Source: Rhodanobacter sp. LX-99 (GTDB lineage: Bacteria; Pseudomonadota; Gammaproteobacteria; Xanthomonadales; Rhodanobacteraceae). Taken from it: DNA of 64,000 bases. Positions 31,200-40,978 of this stretch are shown in pieces. Numbering within the stretch: the first letter of the stretch is position 1; each line of letters starts with the position of its first letter. Below the pieces are notes generated by a model. The model saw only the letters and a list, made by a program, of their open reading frames with translations. It searched no databases and was not told where the DNA came from. The stretch is from NCBI RefSeq assembly GCF_018599185.1, contig NZ_JAHFVL010000001.1, positions 744,001 through 808,000 of the forward strand. Direction: 5' to 3'. Position numbers and translations under genes: made by a program.

Positions 31200-32129
31200 T
31201 CAGGCAGCCTCGCGCTGGTCGGTGTCCGCGGCCTCGTCGGCGGTGCGGGTGAGTTCGGTGAACGCCTCGGCCAGGCCGGCGCGCTGCACTTCCAGTTCGC
31301 GCAGCTGCGGGTCGGCGTCGAGCAGGCGGCGCACCACGGCTTCGACCGCAGCGGTGCCGATATGCAGGCGTCCGTCTTCGCGGCGCGCCTCACTGACCTC
31401 GGGCCAGCCGCACACCGTGTCGATCGGCAGAGAACTGAGGCAGCGGACGCGCTTCAGCGCCACCCGCGCACGCAGTTCCTCGACGGTGCCTTCGTGGATC
31501 ATTCGCCCGCGCGACATCACGCAGACGCGATCGGCCAGCGCCTCGGCCTCTTCCAGGTAATGCGTGGTCAGCAGCACCGAGCAGCCCTCGGCGACCAGCT
31601 GGCGGATCGCCGCCCACAGTTTCTGCCGCGCCTCGATGTCCATGCCCACGGTCGGCTCGTCCAGGAACAGCAGTTCGGGCCGGCCGCACAGCGCCAGCGC
31701 GAACTGTACGCGCCGCTGCTGGCCGCCGGAGAGTCTCGCGTAGGGCCGGCCGAGCAGATCCGCAACGCCAGCCAGTTCGGCGCTTTCGGCCAGGGCTCGC
31801 GGCGCCGGGTAATAACTGGCGGTCAGCCGCAGCAGCTCGCCTACCCGCAGCGTGGGCGGCAATTCGGCGTTCTGCAGCATCACGCCGATACGGCGGCGCG
31901 CCTCGACCCGCTGCGGGTCCTGGCCGAACAATTCGACGATGCCGGTATCGGCACGGATCAGCCCCAGCAGCAGGCCGATCGCAGTGGTCTTGCCGGCGCC
32001 ATTCGGGCCGAGCAACGCCAGCAATTCGCCGCGGTGCAGTCGCAGGTCGGCGCCATCCAGCGCGGTGAGCCGGCCGTAGCGCTTGATGGCGCCATCGAGG
32101 CGGGCAATGGGGGCGTGGGAATGTGGCAT
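31200..32129 (-). CDS. ABC-2 exporter ATP-binding protein
   Basis: A 309-residue ATPase of the drug/lipid exporter (DrrA/CcmA) type. Walker A GPNGAGKTT is at residues 41-49, the signature LSGGQQRR and Walker B LLFLDEPTVGMD follow in the usual spacing, and a C-terminal extension of about 90 residues is present as in DrrA-like proteins. First gene of the ATPase-permease-kinase-regulator unit on the minus strand. Confidence 0.9.
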   Translation of the reverse strand: MPHSHAPIARLDGAIKRYGRLTALDGADLRLHRGELLALLGPNGAGKTTAIGLLLGLIRADTGIVELFGQDPQRVEARRRIGVMLQNAELPPTLRVGELLRLTASYYPAPRALAESAELAGVADLLGRPYARLSGGQQRRVQFALALCGRPELLFLDEPTVGMDIEARQKLWAAIRQLVAEGCSVLLTTHYLEEAEALADRVCVMSRGRMIHEGTVEELRARVALKRVRCLSSLPIDTVCGWPEVSEARREDGRLHIGTAAVEAVVRRLLDADPQLRELEVQRAGLAEAFTELTRTADEAADTDQREAA

Positions 32130-32419
32130 GGGAGTCCTCCGGTGCCGTGCATCCTGCGCGTGGCCAGCCGCGGCCGGCAGTCGCCGGCGTCAGCCATCCG
32201 GAATGACAGCCGTCACCCGTGGCCCTGGCACGGGGTTACGGCCATCGCCGCCGCAAGGTATCCTGTGAGGGATAAAGGCGCACCGGAAGCGCTCGTCCAG
32301 CGGCGTGAAACGCCTGAAAACATTGAGGAAGCGCCCGCTTTCGCGCTTCCCGCCACGCATTCACCAATCCCGCCACCCGGCACGGCATGCCGCTCCGGCG
32401 GAGCTACGGAGGATTCATC
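32130..32419. promoter_or_regulatory. Divergent intergenic region, ABC exporter / aminotransferase
   Basis: No gene is seen in these 290 bp. It must hold the promoters for the ABC exporter (minus) and the class III aminotransferase (plus). A 5-6-5 dyad, TATCC-TGTGAG-GGATA, lies at 32259-32274 and could be an operator. A strong ribosome binding site (GGAGG at 32408-32412) precedes the aminotransferase ATG by 7 nt. No confident -35/-10 pair was found. Confidence 0.35.
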
Positions 32420-33916
32420 ATGGGTGTGATCAACCAGCTGCGCGAACTGCGCGAATTCGGCGGCAAGCCGCGGACCACCGGCCTGGACGACGCCAGCATC
32501 GAGCGCATGGCGGCGAACGATCCCCTGCTGGGCCAGGCGATCGCCGAAGCGGTGGCACGCCACCATGAATTGCGCGCCGACCTGGGTGACTTCCTGAAAC
32601 TGGACGAAGCCGAACAGCTCACCCGGGTACAGGCCGGCTTCGTCAACTTCTATCCGGACGACGCGATCAACCCGTACCTGCCGGCCGCCGCCCGCGGCCC
32701 GTGGATCGTCACCCTGAAGGGCGCCGTGGTGCATGACAACGGCGGCTACGGCATGCTCGGCTTCGGCCACAACGACCCGGCGATCCTGGCCGCGCTGGCC
32801 CGCCCGCAGGTGATGGCGAACGTGATGTCGCCCAGCGTGTCGCAGCTGCGTTTCACCGCGGCGCTGGACAAGGAGCTGGGCCGCAGCCGCGGCGGCAGTC
32901 CGTATGCGCGCTACCTGTGCCTGAACTCCGGTTCCGAGTCGGTCTCGCTGGCCTGCCGCATCGCCGACGTCAACGCCAAGGCGATGACCGATGCCGGCGC
33001 CCGCTACGCCGGCCGTACGATCAAGCGCCTGGCGGTGAAGGGCGCGTTCCACGGCCGCACCGAGGCACCGGCGCTGTACTCCGATTCCAGCCGCAAGACC
33101 TATCAGCAGAACCTTGCCAGCTATCGCCACGAGGACACCCTGATCACCGTGGCGCCGTACGACGTGGCGCAGTTGGAAGCGGCGTTCGCCGACGCCGACA
33201 AGCACGGCTGGTTCATCGAGGCGATGTTCCTGGAGCCGGTGATGGGCGAAGGCGACCCGGGCCGCGCGGTGACGCCGGAGTTCTACAAGGCCGCGCGCGC
33301 GCTGACCGAATCCCACGGTACCCTGCTGCTGGTCGACTCGATCCAGGCCGGCCTGCGCGCGCACGGCGTGCTGTCGTTCGTGGACTACCCTGGCTTCGAG
33401 GGCCTGCCGCCGCCGGACATGGAAACCTTCTCCAAGGCGCTCAACGCCGGCCAGTATCCGCTGTCGGTGCTGGCCGTCAGCGAACGCGCCGCCGGGCTGT
33501 ACCGCAAGGGCATCTACGGCAACACCATGACCGCCAACCCGCGCGCGCTGGACGTGGCCCTGGCCACGCTGGGCGAGCTCAGCGACGAGGTGCGCAACAA
33601 CATCCGCGAGCGCGGCAAGGAATTCGTCGACAAGCTCAACGCGCTGAAGAACGAGCTGGGCGGCCTGATCACCAAGGTGCAGGGCACCGGCCTGCTGTTC
33701 TCCTGCGAGCTGGCGTCCGAATACAAGTGCTACGGCGCCGACTCCACCGAGGAATACATGCGCGAGCACGGCGTCGGCGTGATCCATGGCGGCACCAATT
33801 CGCTACGCTTCACCCCGCACTTCAAGGTCACCAGCGCCGAGGTCGACCTGATCATCGCCCACGTGCGCAAGGCGCTGCTCGAAGGTCCGCGCAAGGCCAA
33901 GGCCGAAGCGGCCTGA
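32420..33916 (+). CDS. Class III-fold PLP-dependent aminotransferase
   Basis: A 498-residue enzyme, longer than typical class III members by an N-terminal extension of about 100 residues. The ring Asp is in LLVDSIQAGLR and the Schiff-base lysine in FSKALNAGQYPLS; the usual DEVQTG reads DSIQAG, so the family signature is modified but the key residues are kept. The YDVAQLEAAF and EPVMGEGDPG motifs also fit. The start is fixed by GGAGG at 32408-32412. Substrate is unknown. It is a single gene with its own hairpin terminator. Confidence 0.8.
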   Translation: MGVINQLRELREFGGKPRTTGLDDASIERMAANDPLLGQAIAEAVARHHELRADLGDFLKLDEAEQLTRVQAGFVNFYPDDAINPYLPAAARGPWIVTLKGAVVHDNGGYGMLGFGHNDPAILAALARPQVMANVMSPSVSQLRFTAALDKELGRSRGGSPYARYLCLNSGSESVSLACRIADVNAKAMTDAGARYAGRTIKRLAVKGAFHGRTEAPALYSDSSRKTYQQNLASYRHEDTLITVAPYDVAQLEAAFADADKHGWFIEAMFLEPVMGEGDPGRAVTPEFYKAARALTESHGTLLLVDSIQAGLRAHGVLSFVDYPGFEGLPPPDMETFSKALNAGQYPLSVLAVSERAAGLYRKGIYGNTMTANPRALDVALATLGELSDEVRNNIRERGKEFVDKLNALKNELGGLITKVQGTGLLFSCELASEYKCYGADSTEEYMREHGVGVIHGGTNSLRFTPHFKVTSAEVDLIIAHVRKALLEGPRKAKAEAA

Positions 33917-33937
33917 CCGGCGGCTTGGCCCACACCG

Positions 33938-33968
33938 GCTGCGGCGACGCACGACACGTCGCCGCAGC
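33938..33968 (+). terminator. Hairpin after class III aminotransferase
   Basis: A perfect 12-bp stem (arms 33938-33949 and 33957-33968, GCTGCGGCGACG and complement) with a 7-nt loop, 22 nt after the stop. The tail TGAATACTTC is only weakly U-rich, so efficiency is uncertain. Confidence 0.5.
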
Positions 33969-34070
33969 TGAATACTTCATGCACGTAAGATCTTGCCGAC
34001 TCCCGTGAGAGTTGCCTCCTGCATAGACTGGCCCGGCCGGCAGCTGCCGGTCACCCAGGGAGGACTCACG

Positions 34071-34427
34071 ATGTCACTGTCATTACGTCTGCTCGCCGTC
34101 AGCGCCGCCTTCGCCTTTGCCGGCGCCGCCTTCGCGGCCAGCCCGGCTGCCACCCCCGCCACCGCACCGGCTGCCAAGCCGCATACCGCCCAGCAGCAGC
34201 GCATGATCGACTGCAACAAGCAGGCGACCGGCAAGAAAGGCGCCGAGCGCAAGGCCTTCATGAGCTCCTGCCTGAAGGGTGAAGGCACCGCGGCCACCCC
34301 GGCGGTCAAGCCGACCCAGCAGGGCAAGATGGCGACCTGCAATGCCGACGCCAAGACCAAGGCGCTCAAGGGTGCCGAGCGCAAGGCCTTCATGAGCGAA
34401 TGCCTGAAAGGCCACGCCGCGGCGTAA
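34071..34427 (+). CDS. Periplasmic protein with two PsiF repeats
   Basis: A 118-residue secreted protein. A signal peptide (about residues 1-22, ending AFA-AS) is followed by two copies of the PsiF-type repeat, roughly residues 42-69 and 86-114, each with the pattern M-x2-C-N-x-(Q/D)A...G-A-E-R-K-A-F-M-S-x-C-L-K. The two cysteines of each repeat could form a disulfide. E. coli PsiF is phosphate-starvation inducible, function unknown. ATG 34071 follows GGGAGGA by 7 nt. Confidence 0.8.
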   Translation: MSLSLRLLAVSAAFAFAGAAFAASPAATPATAPAAKPHTAQQQRMIDCNKQATGKKGAERKAFMSSCLKGEGTAATPAVKPTQQGKMATCNADAKTKALKGAERKAFMSECLKGHAAA

Positions 34428-34530
34428 TCCGCCAGCCAGCCCGCGCACGCCTGTGCGTGCGCGGGTGAAGCTGCTTCGCTAAGCTCCCCGACTGTCGCGC
34501 ACCTTGCGCCGCCCCTGAAGACAGTCACCC

Positions 34531-35175
34531 ATGAAGATCGTCGAAGTGCGCCACCCGCTGATCCGGCACAAGCTCGGCCTGATGCGCCGCGCCGGCATCA
34601 GCACCAAGGAGTTCCGCGAGCTGGCCTCCGAGGTCGCCGCCCTGCTCACCTACGAGGCCACCAAGGACCTGGAAACCGTCGAGGAGCAGATCCAGGGCTG
34701 GGCCGGCCCGCTGCAGGTGCACCGGATCAAGGGCAGGAAGATCACCATCGTGCCGATCCTTCGCGCCGGCCTGGGCATGCTGCCCGGCGTGCTCGACATG
34801 ATCCCCGCGGCCAAGGTCAGCGTGGTCGGCCTGCAGCGCGACGAGCAGACGCTGAAGCCGACGACCTACTACGAAAAGCTCAGCGGCCGCATGGACGAAC
34901 GCATCGCGCTGATCGTCGACCCGATGCTGGCCACCGCCGGCACCCTGGTCGCCACCGTCGACATGCTCAAGGCGGCCGGCTGCAAGCGTATCAAGGGGCT
35001 GTTCCTGGTCGCCGCGCCGGAAGGCCTCGAGCGCATCACCGCCGCCCATCCCGACATCGAGATCTACACCGCCGCGATCGACGAACGACTGAACGAACGC
35101 GGCTACATCCTGCCCGGCCTCGGCGACGCCGGCGACAAGATCTTCGGCACCAAACAGCTGCCGGCGAACGACTGA
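34531..35175 (+). CDS. upp: Uracil phosphoribosyltransferase
   Basis: A 214-residue enzyme converting uracil and PRPP to UMP (pyrimidine salvage). The PRPP-binding loop reads [12 protein letters not shown] near residues 128-139, with PILRAGLGM near 72-80 and the uracil-binding [14 protein letters not shown] near the C-terminus. Length is standard. It converges on pip with 25 bp between stops, which contain only a 6-bp hairpin (35177-35193). Confidence 0.96.
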   Translation: MKIVEVRHPLIRHKLGLMRRAGISTKEFRELASEVAALLTYEATKDLETVEEQIQGWAGPLQVHRIKGRKITIVPILRAGLGMLPGVLDMIPAAKVSVVGLQRDEQTLKPTTYYEKLSGRMDERIALIVDPMLATAGTLVATVDMLKAAGCKRIKGLFLVAAPEGLERITAAHPDIEIYTAAIDERLNERGYILPGLGDAGDKIFGTKQLPAND

Positions 35176-35200
35176 AGCGGTTCCGGCAACCGCTGGAGGT

Positions 35201-36187
<987 letters not shown>

Positions 36188-36280
36188 TTAGGCTAGCATG
36201 CCGGGCCGCTTCTTCATGTTCCGGCGAGCGCATCGACACCTGCGGCGCGGGCGGTTTTCCTCAAAGAGGCATTCCCCTTC

Positions 36281-36303
36281 CAATCATGGCTTTGCCATGA
36301 TTG
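36281..36303. repeat. Perfect hairpin upstream of the beta-lactamase gene
   Basis: A 10-bp perfect inverted repeat (CAATCATGGC at 36281-36290, complement at 36294-36303) with loop TTT, 55 nt before the beta-lactamase ATG. There is no U-run, so it is more likely an operator or mRNA structure than a terminator. It lies in the 200-bp pip/bla intergenic region, which otherwise shows nothing I can name. Confidence 0.5.
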
Positions 36304-36357
36304 CGCCCTGGCCGTCGACGAAACTGGCCTCCCTTTGTCACTGCCCATGGATGCCGC

Positions 36358-37377
36358 ATGAAGTCCTGTCGTCTGATTCCTCCCGTACTTGCTGCTTTCG
36401 CCCTTGCCGTCGTTGCGCCGATGGCGATGGCCGCCACGGCCGCTCACCCGACGAACCATGCGAATCGCATCTCGTTGCAGCAAAAGCTGGAAGGGTTGGC
36501 CCAGCGGGCACATCCCGGCGAATTCGGCATCACGGTCATCGACCTGCAAAGCGATGACCACTGGCGGGTCAATGCCAATCGGGCCTTTCCGATGATGAGC
36601 GTGTTCAAGGCGCCGGTTGCCGCCGCGGTGCTGGCCCGTATCGATCGGGGCGAGCTCCCGATGACGCAGGCCGTTACCGTGGCGCGTGCCGACCTGGGCA
36701 CAGGATCCGCCAACTCGTCCATCGCTGCGCACTTTCATGGCGAACGCATGTCGTTCACTGTGCGCGAGCTTCTTGCCGCCGCAGTAAGCCAGAGCGACAA
36801 CATCGCTGTGAATGCCTTGATGCGCGTCGTTGGCGGCCCGCAGGTCGTCACCGACTTCCTCCGCGCGCATGGTATTGCGGACATGCGCGTGGACCTCGAC
36901 GAGGCCGGCATCGGGCGCATTTTCGAAGACCTGGGTCCGGATCAGGAGCCGGCCCCATACGAGACTGCGCAGCAGGAAGACCGGCGCCTGCAACGCGGTT
37001 ACCGCGCCTTCCTCGCCGACCCGCGCAATCGCAGCACGCCGGATGCCGCGGCGGATTTTCTGCGCAAGCTCTGGCGCAACGAACTGCTCACGCCCGCCTC
37101 GACGCACCATCTCATCGAGTTGCTGACGGCACAGACGCTGCCACGCCGACTCAGGAGTGGCTTGCCCGCAGGCATCCAGTTGGCGGACAAATGCGGTACG
37201 AGCTACACCCTGGACAACCTCACCGCCGCCTACAACGACATCGGCGTACTGACCTGGCCGGACGGCCACAGCGTAGTCGTGGCTGCCTTCCTCACCGCGT
37301 CACCCGCTTCCAAGGTCGAGCGTGATGCCCTGTTCGCCGAGCTGGCGCGTACGGTGGCGGCGTCCTTGCATCCCTGA
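36358..37377 (+). CDS. Divergent class A beta-lactamase (serine hydrolase)
   Basis: A 339-residue exported protein with signal peptide (about residues 1-25, cleavage after MAMA-A). The active-site SxxK is S81-V-F-K84, the SDN loop is S146-D-N148, and the KTG triad reads K278-C279-G280. The omega-loop does not show the usual ExxLN; the region after residue 190 is longer and more like subclass A2 (PER/CepA-type) enzymes, and it shares the LTAAYNDIGVLTWPDG segment with them. It should open beta-lactam rings in the periplasm, but the Cys in KCG and the altered omega-loop leave its spectrum uncertain. No ampR-like regulator is adjacent. Confidence 0.8.
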   Translation: MKSCRLIPPVLAAFALAVVAPMAMAATAAHPTNHANRISLQQKLEGLAQRAHPGEFGITVIDLQSDDHWRVNANRAFPMMSVFKAPVAAAVLARIDRGELPMTQAVTVARADLGTGSANSSIAAHFHGERMSFTVRELLAAAVSQSDNIAVNALMRVVGGPQVVTDFLRAHGIADMRVDLDEAGIGRIFEDLGPDQEPAPYETAQQEDRRLQRGYRAFLADPRNRSTPDAAADFLRKLWRNELLTPASTHHLIELLTAQTLPRRLRSGLPAGIQLADKCGTSYTLDNLTAAYNDIGVLTWPDGHSVVVAAFLTASPASKVERDALFAELARTVAASLHP

Positions 37378-37389
37378 CGGGGCGCGCTT

Positions 37390-38781
37390 TCAATCCTGTT
37401 CGAACAGCTTGCCGGGATTGAGGATGCCGTTCGGGTCGAATACCTTGCGCACCCCTCGCATCAATGCGATCTCCGCGGGGCTACGGGTGCTTTCCAGGTA
37501 TGCCCGCTTGACCAGGCCGATGCCGTGCTCGGCCGAAATGCTGCCGCCGTGACGCTGCAGCGTCGCGGCCAGCAGTTTGGTGACGTGTTCGCACTGGGCG
37601 ATGAACGTGTCTTCCGCCAGGCCGTCCGGGCGCAGCACGTTGATGTGCAGGTTGCCGTCGCCGATATGCCCGAACCAGACCACTTCGGCCTGCGGATACT
37701 CGCGCGCCAGCAGCGCCTGCATTTCGTGCAGGAACGCCGGTACCGCGCTGACCCTCACCGATACGTCGTTCTTGTACGGCCGTCGTGACGCCAGGCTCTC
37801 GGTGATGCCTTCGCGCAAGCGCCACAGCGCGGCAGCCTGCGCATCGCTCTGCGCGATCACGCCGTCGCCGATCCAGCCTTCCGCCATGCCCTGCTCGAAC
37901 GCGGCCAGCGCGGCCTCCTGCTGCCGCTCGTCGGCCGCATCGAACTCGGTCACCACGTAGTACGGGTAGTCGCCGTCGATGGCGCGTTGCGCGCCGTGCG
38001 CCAGCACGTGCCGCAACGCGTGGTCGGTGAAGAACTCGAACGCCTGCAAGGCCAGCCGTGCGCGGAACAGCGCGAACACCTGCATCAGCGCATCCATGTC
38101 CGGCAGCGCCAGCAGCATCACCTGCGACGGCGGCGGCGGATCGGCCAGCTTCAGCGTGGCCTCGACCACGATGCCTAGCGTCCCTTCCGAACCGACCAGC
38201 AGCTGGCGGAAGTCGTAGCCGCTGGAGTTCTTGACCAAGCCGCGGTTGAGTTCGAGCAACTCGCCGTTGCCGGCGATCGCCTTCAGTCCGGCGATCCATT
38301 CGCGCGTGTTGCCATAGCGGATCACCCGGATGCCGCCGGCGTTGGTGGCGATGTTGCCGCCGATCGAGCAGGAGCCGCGCGCGGCGAAATCGACCGGATA
38401 GACCAGGCCATGCTGGCGGGCGGCTTCATGCACGTGTTGCAGGATCATCCCGGGTTGCACAGTGAGCGTACGGTCGACCGCGTTGAAATCCAGCACCCGG
38501 TTCATCCGCTCCAGGCTCAGCACCAGCTCGCCGCTGGCCGCCACGGCGCCGCCGGACAGGCCGGTGCGGCCGCCGGAGGGCACGATCGCCACGCGCTGCT
38601 CGTTCGCCCAGCGCACGATGGCCTGCACCTCTTCCGTGCTGGCCGGCAGCGCGATCGCCAGCGGCGCCGGGACCCAGCGGCGGGTCCAGTCGCGGCCGTA
38701 ATGCTCCAGGTCGGCGGGCGCGGTAAGCAGGCGCAGATCGGGCAACCGGCGGGACAAATCGGCAAGGCGGGGATCGGACAT
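37390..38781 (-). CDS. FAD-linked oxidase, probable D-2-hydroxyglutarate dehydrogenase
   Basis: A 463-residue flavoprotein of the GlcD/D2HGDH/DLD family, read from ATG 38781 (an ATG at 38799 would add six residues). The PCMH FAD site is visible as VPSGGRTGLSGGAVA and SIGGNIATNAGG; the C-terminal FAD-oxidase domain has the metal-binding GHIGDGNLHIN and the SAEHGIG motif. The gene is divergent from serA over a 122-bp gap. In Pseudomonas stutzeri a D-2-hydroxyglutarate dehydrogenase next to serA oxidises the 2-hydroxyglutarate that SerA makes as a by-product; that context makes this the best guess over glycolate or D-lactate dehydrogenase. Confidence 0.78.
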   Translation of the reverse strand: MSDPRLADLSRRLPDLRLLTAPADLEHYGRDWTRRWVPAPLAIALPASTEEVQAIVRWANEQRVAIVPSGGRTGLSGGAVAASGELVLSLERMNRVLDFNAVDRTLTVQPGMILQHVHEAARQHGLVYPVDFAARGSCSIGGNIATNAGGIRVIRYGNTREWIAGLKAIAGNGELLELNRGLVKNSSGYDFRQLLVGSEGTLGIVVEATLKLADPPPPSQVMLLALPDMDALMQVFALFRARLALQAFEFFTDHALRHVLAHGAQRAIDGDYPYYVVTEFDAADERQQEAALAAFEQGMAEGWIGDGVIAQSDAQAAALWRLREGITESLASRRPYKNDVSVRVSAVPAFLHEMQALLAREYPQAEVVWFGHIGDGNLHINVLRPDGLAEDTFIAQCEHVTKLLAATLQRHGGSISAEHGIGLVKRAYLESTRSPAEIALMRGVRKVFDPNGILNPGKLFEQD

Positions 38782-38903
38782 GTCGGACTCCGGGATCATC
38801 TTCACAGCCTGCCAGCCGCATCGTGCCGCGTCCAGTGTTGCAGTGCCGCAATTTGTCTTCGGCTCTGGCATAGTAGGCGCTCCACCCCAGCCAGGACCGA
38901 CGC

Positions 38904-40136
38904 ATGCAGACCTCCTACCCCCGCCAGGACATCAAGGTATTGCTGCTGGAGGGCGTCAGCGCCAGTGCGGTCGAGAACTTCCGCCGCGCCGGCTACAGCC
39001 AGGTCGAGCTGCATGCGAAATCGCTGCCGGAGGATGAGCTCAAGCGGCGCATCGGCGACGCGCACATCGTCGGCATCCGCTCGCGCACCCAGCTCACCGC
39101 CGAAGTGCTGGCACAGGCCAAGCGGCTGATCGCGGTGGGCTGCTTCTGCATCGGCACCAACCAGGTGGACCTGGGCGCGGCGCGCAAGCTCGGCGTGCCG
39201 GTATTCAACGCACCTTATTCCAACACCCGCAGCGTGGCCGAGCTGGTGATCGCCGAGGCGATCATGCTGCTGCGCGGCATCCCGCAGAAGAACGCGCTAT
39301 GCCACCGCGGCGGCTGGGCCAAGTCGGCCAGCGGCAGCTACGAGACGCGCGACAAGGTGCTCGGCATCGTCGGCTACGGCCACATCGGCACCCAGGTCGG
39401 CGTGCTGGCCGAGAGCCTGGGCATGCGGGTGATCTTCCACGACATCGAGACCAAGCTGGCGCTGGGCAATGCGCGCGCCGTGTCCAGCCTGGACGAACTG
39501 CTGGAACGCGCCGACGTGGTCACCCTGCACGTGCCGGAAACCCCCGCCACGCAGTTGATGATCCGCCGCGAGCAACTGGCGAAGATGCGCGCCGGCGCGA
39601 TGCTGATCAACGCCTCGCGCGGCAGCGTGGTGGACATCGACGCGCTGGCCGCGGTGCTGCGCGCAGGCCACCTGGCCGGCGCCGCGGTCGACGTGTTCCC
39701 GCTCGAACCGAAAGGCAACGACGATCCCTTCGTCTCGCCGCTGATCGGCCTGGACAACGTGATCCTGACCCCGCACATCGGCGGCAGCACGCTGGAGGCG
39801 CAGGACAACATCGGCATCGAGGTCGCCAGCAAGCTGGTCCGCTACAGCGACAACGGCTCCACCCTGTCGGCGGTGAATTTCCCCGAAGTCGCCCTGCCCG
39901 AACACCCGCACAGCCGCCGCCTGCTGCACATCCACCGCAACGTGCCGGGCACGCTGTCGCGCATCAACGAACTGTTCTCGGCCGGCAACATCAACATCGA
40001 CGCGCAGTTCCTGCAGACCGACGGCGAAGTGGGCTACGTGGTGATCGACGTCAGCGCCGACGAGGCCCAGGCCAGCGAACTGAAGACGAAACTGGCGGCG
40101 ATTCCCGGGACGCTGCGCAGCCGCGTGTTGTATTGA
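38904..40136 (+). CDS. serA: D-3-phosphoglycerate dehydrogenase
   Basis: First enzyme of serine synthesis. The 410-residue length equals E. coli SerA. The N-terminal part has CFCIGTNQVDL, the NAD motif GIVGYGHIGTQVG at about residues 152-164, catalytic Arg/Glu/His in NASRGSVVD, the region around 265, and LTPHIGGST. The C-terminal ACT domain (HRNVPGTLSRINELF) predicts feedback inhibition by L-serine. It faces the FAD oxidase divergently. Confidence 0.96.
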   Translation: MQTSYPRQDIKVLLLEGVSASAVENFRRAGYSQVELHAKSLPEDELKRRIGDAHIVGIRSRTQLTAEVLAQAKRLIAVGCFCIGTNQVDLGAARKLGVPVFNAPYSNTRSVAELVIAEAIMLLRGIPQKNALCHRGGWAKSASGSYETRDKVLGIVGYGHIGTQVGVLAESLGMRVIFHDIETKLALGNARAVSSLDELLERADVVTLHVPETPATQLMIRREQLAKMRAGAMLINASRGSVVDIDALAAVLRAGHLAGAAVDVFPLEPKGNDDPFVSPLIGLDNVILTPHIGGSTLEAQDNIGIEVASKLVRYSDNGSTLSAVNFPEVALPEHPHSRRLLHIHRNVPGTLSRINELFSAGNINIDAQFLQTDGEVGYVVIDVSADEAQASELKTKLAAIPGTLRSRVLY

Positions 40137-40174
40137 GCGCGCGCACCTGCGAAGGACCCGGCGTGGAAACGACA

Positions 40175-40194
40175 ACGGCGCCCAAGGGCGCCGT
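40175..40194. terminator. Terminator shared by serA and tRNA-Pro
   Basis: A 9-bp stem (ACGGCGCCC 40175-40183, complement 40186-40194; the innermost pairs open to make the loop). On the minus strand it lies 18 nt after the tRNA-Pro 3' end and is followed by TTGTCGTTT. On the plus strand it lies 38 nt after the serA stop. Confidence 0.65.
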
Positions 40195-40212
40195 CATCAT
40201 GCTTCACCGAAT

Positions 40213-40289
40213 TGGTCGGGGCGGCCGGATTTGAACCGACGACCCTCTGCCCCCCAGGCAGATGCGCTACCAGGCTGCGCTACGCCCCG
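40213..40289 (-). tRNA. tRNA-Pro, anticodon GGG
   Basis: A 77-nt tRNA. The acceptor stem pairs CGGGGCG (5') with CGCCCCG (3'), followed by discriminator A and an encoded CCA end. The D-arm reads GCGCAGCCTGGTAGCGC, the anticodon stem TCTGC/GCAGA encloses the loop CTGGGGG (anticodon GGG), and the T-loop has GGTTCGAATCC. The same tRNA follows ihfA and a merR-type gene in many gammaproteobacteria. Confidence 0.97.
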
Positions 40290-40340
40290 ACTACGGCAAG
40301 CTGGCAAGTCTAGCAGCTTGTGCGGCGCGTCCGGAAGCCT

Positions 40341-40697
40341 TCAGCGGCGCAGCAGGGTCAGCACTTCTTCCAGTTCCATCCGCACCTGGCGCACGATCTG
40401 GTGCGAGATGCTCGCCTCCATCCGTGCCTGCGGGCCTTCCAGCCGCGCGCGCGCGCCGGTGATGGTGAAACCCTCGTCGTACAGCAGCGAGCGGATCTGG
40501 CGGATCATCAGCACGTCGTGGCGCTGGTAGTAACGGCGGTTGCCGCGGCGCTTGACCGGATTGAGCGCAGGAAACTCCTGCTCCCAGTAGCGCAGCACAT
40601 GGGGCTTCACACCGCACAACTCGCCGACCTCACCGATGGTGAAGTAGCGCTTGGCCGGGATGGCAGGCAGTTCGGTGTTATTCCCTTGATCCAGCAT
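40341..40697 (-). CDS. MerR-family transcriptional regulator
   Basis: A 118-residue protein. The N-terminal winged helix reads [22 protein letters not shown], about residues 18-40 in all, followed by the RRGNRRYY wing. The C-terminal half is a short dimerisation helix with no conserved effector-binding cysteines. It overlaps the end of ihfA by 20 nt. This small MerR protein is constant downstream of pheT-ihfA in gammaproteobacteria, and its target is not known. Confidence 0.9.
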   Translation of the reverse strand: MLDQGNNTELPAIPAKRYFTIGEVGELCGVKPHVLRYWEQEFPALNPVKRRGNRRYYQRHDVLMIRQIRSLLYDEGFTITGARARLEGPQARMEASISHQIVRQVRMELEEVLTLLRR

Positions 40698-40977
40698 AGC
40701 CCTCGACTCTTACCTTGAGTTTCTGTCCCGGTCGGAACGTCACCACGCGCCGGGCGGAGATTGGAATCTCCTCGCCGGTTTTCGGGTTGCGTCCTGGCCG
40801 CTGGTTCTTCAACCGCAAATCGAAATTGCCGAAACCGGACAACTTCACCTGTTCGCCGCTTTCCAGTGCTCCGCGGACCACCTCGAAGTAGGCGTCCACG
40901 AATTCCTTCGCCTCGCGCTTGTTGAGGCCCACGTCGAGGAAAAGCCGCTCGGCCATTTCCGCCTTGGTCAGCGCCAT
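40678..40977 (-). CDS. ihfA: Integration host factor subunit alpha
   Basis: A 99-residue DNA-bending protein of the HU/IHF family, identical in length to E. coli IhfA. The N-terminus [10 protein letters not shown] and the beta-arm [20 protein letters not shown] (Pro at the tip for intercalation) identify the alpha subunit. It starts 1 nt after the pheT stop, in the usual pheS-pheT-ihfA operon. Confidence 0.97.
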   Translation of the reverse strand: MALTKAEMAERLFLDVGLNKREAKEFVDAYFEVVRGALESGEQVKLSGFGNFDLRLKNQRPGRNPKTGEEIPISARRVVTFRPGQKLKVRVEGYAGSRE

Positions 40978-40978
40978 T

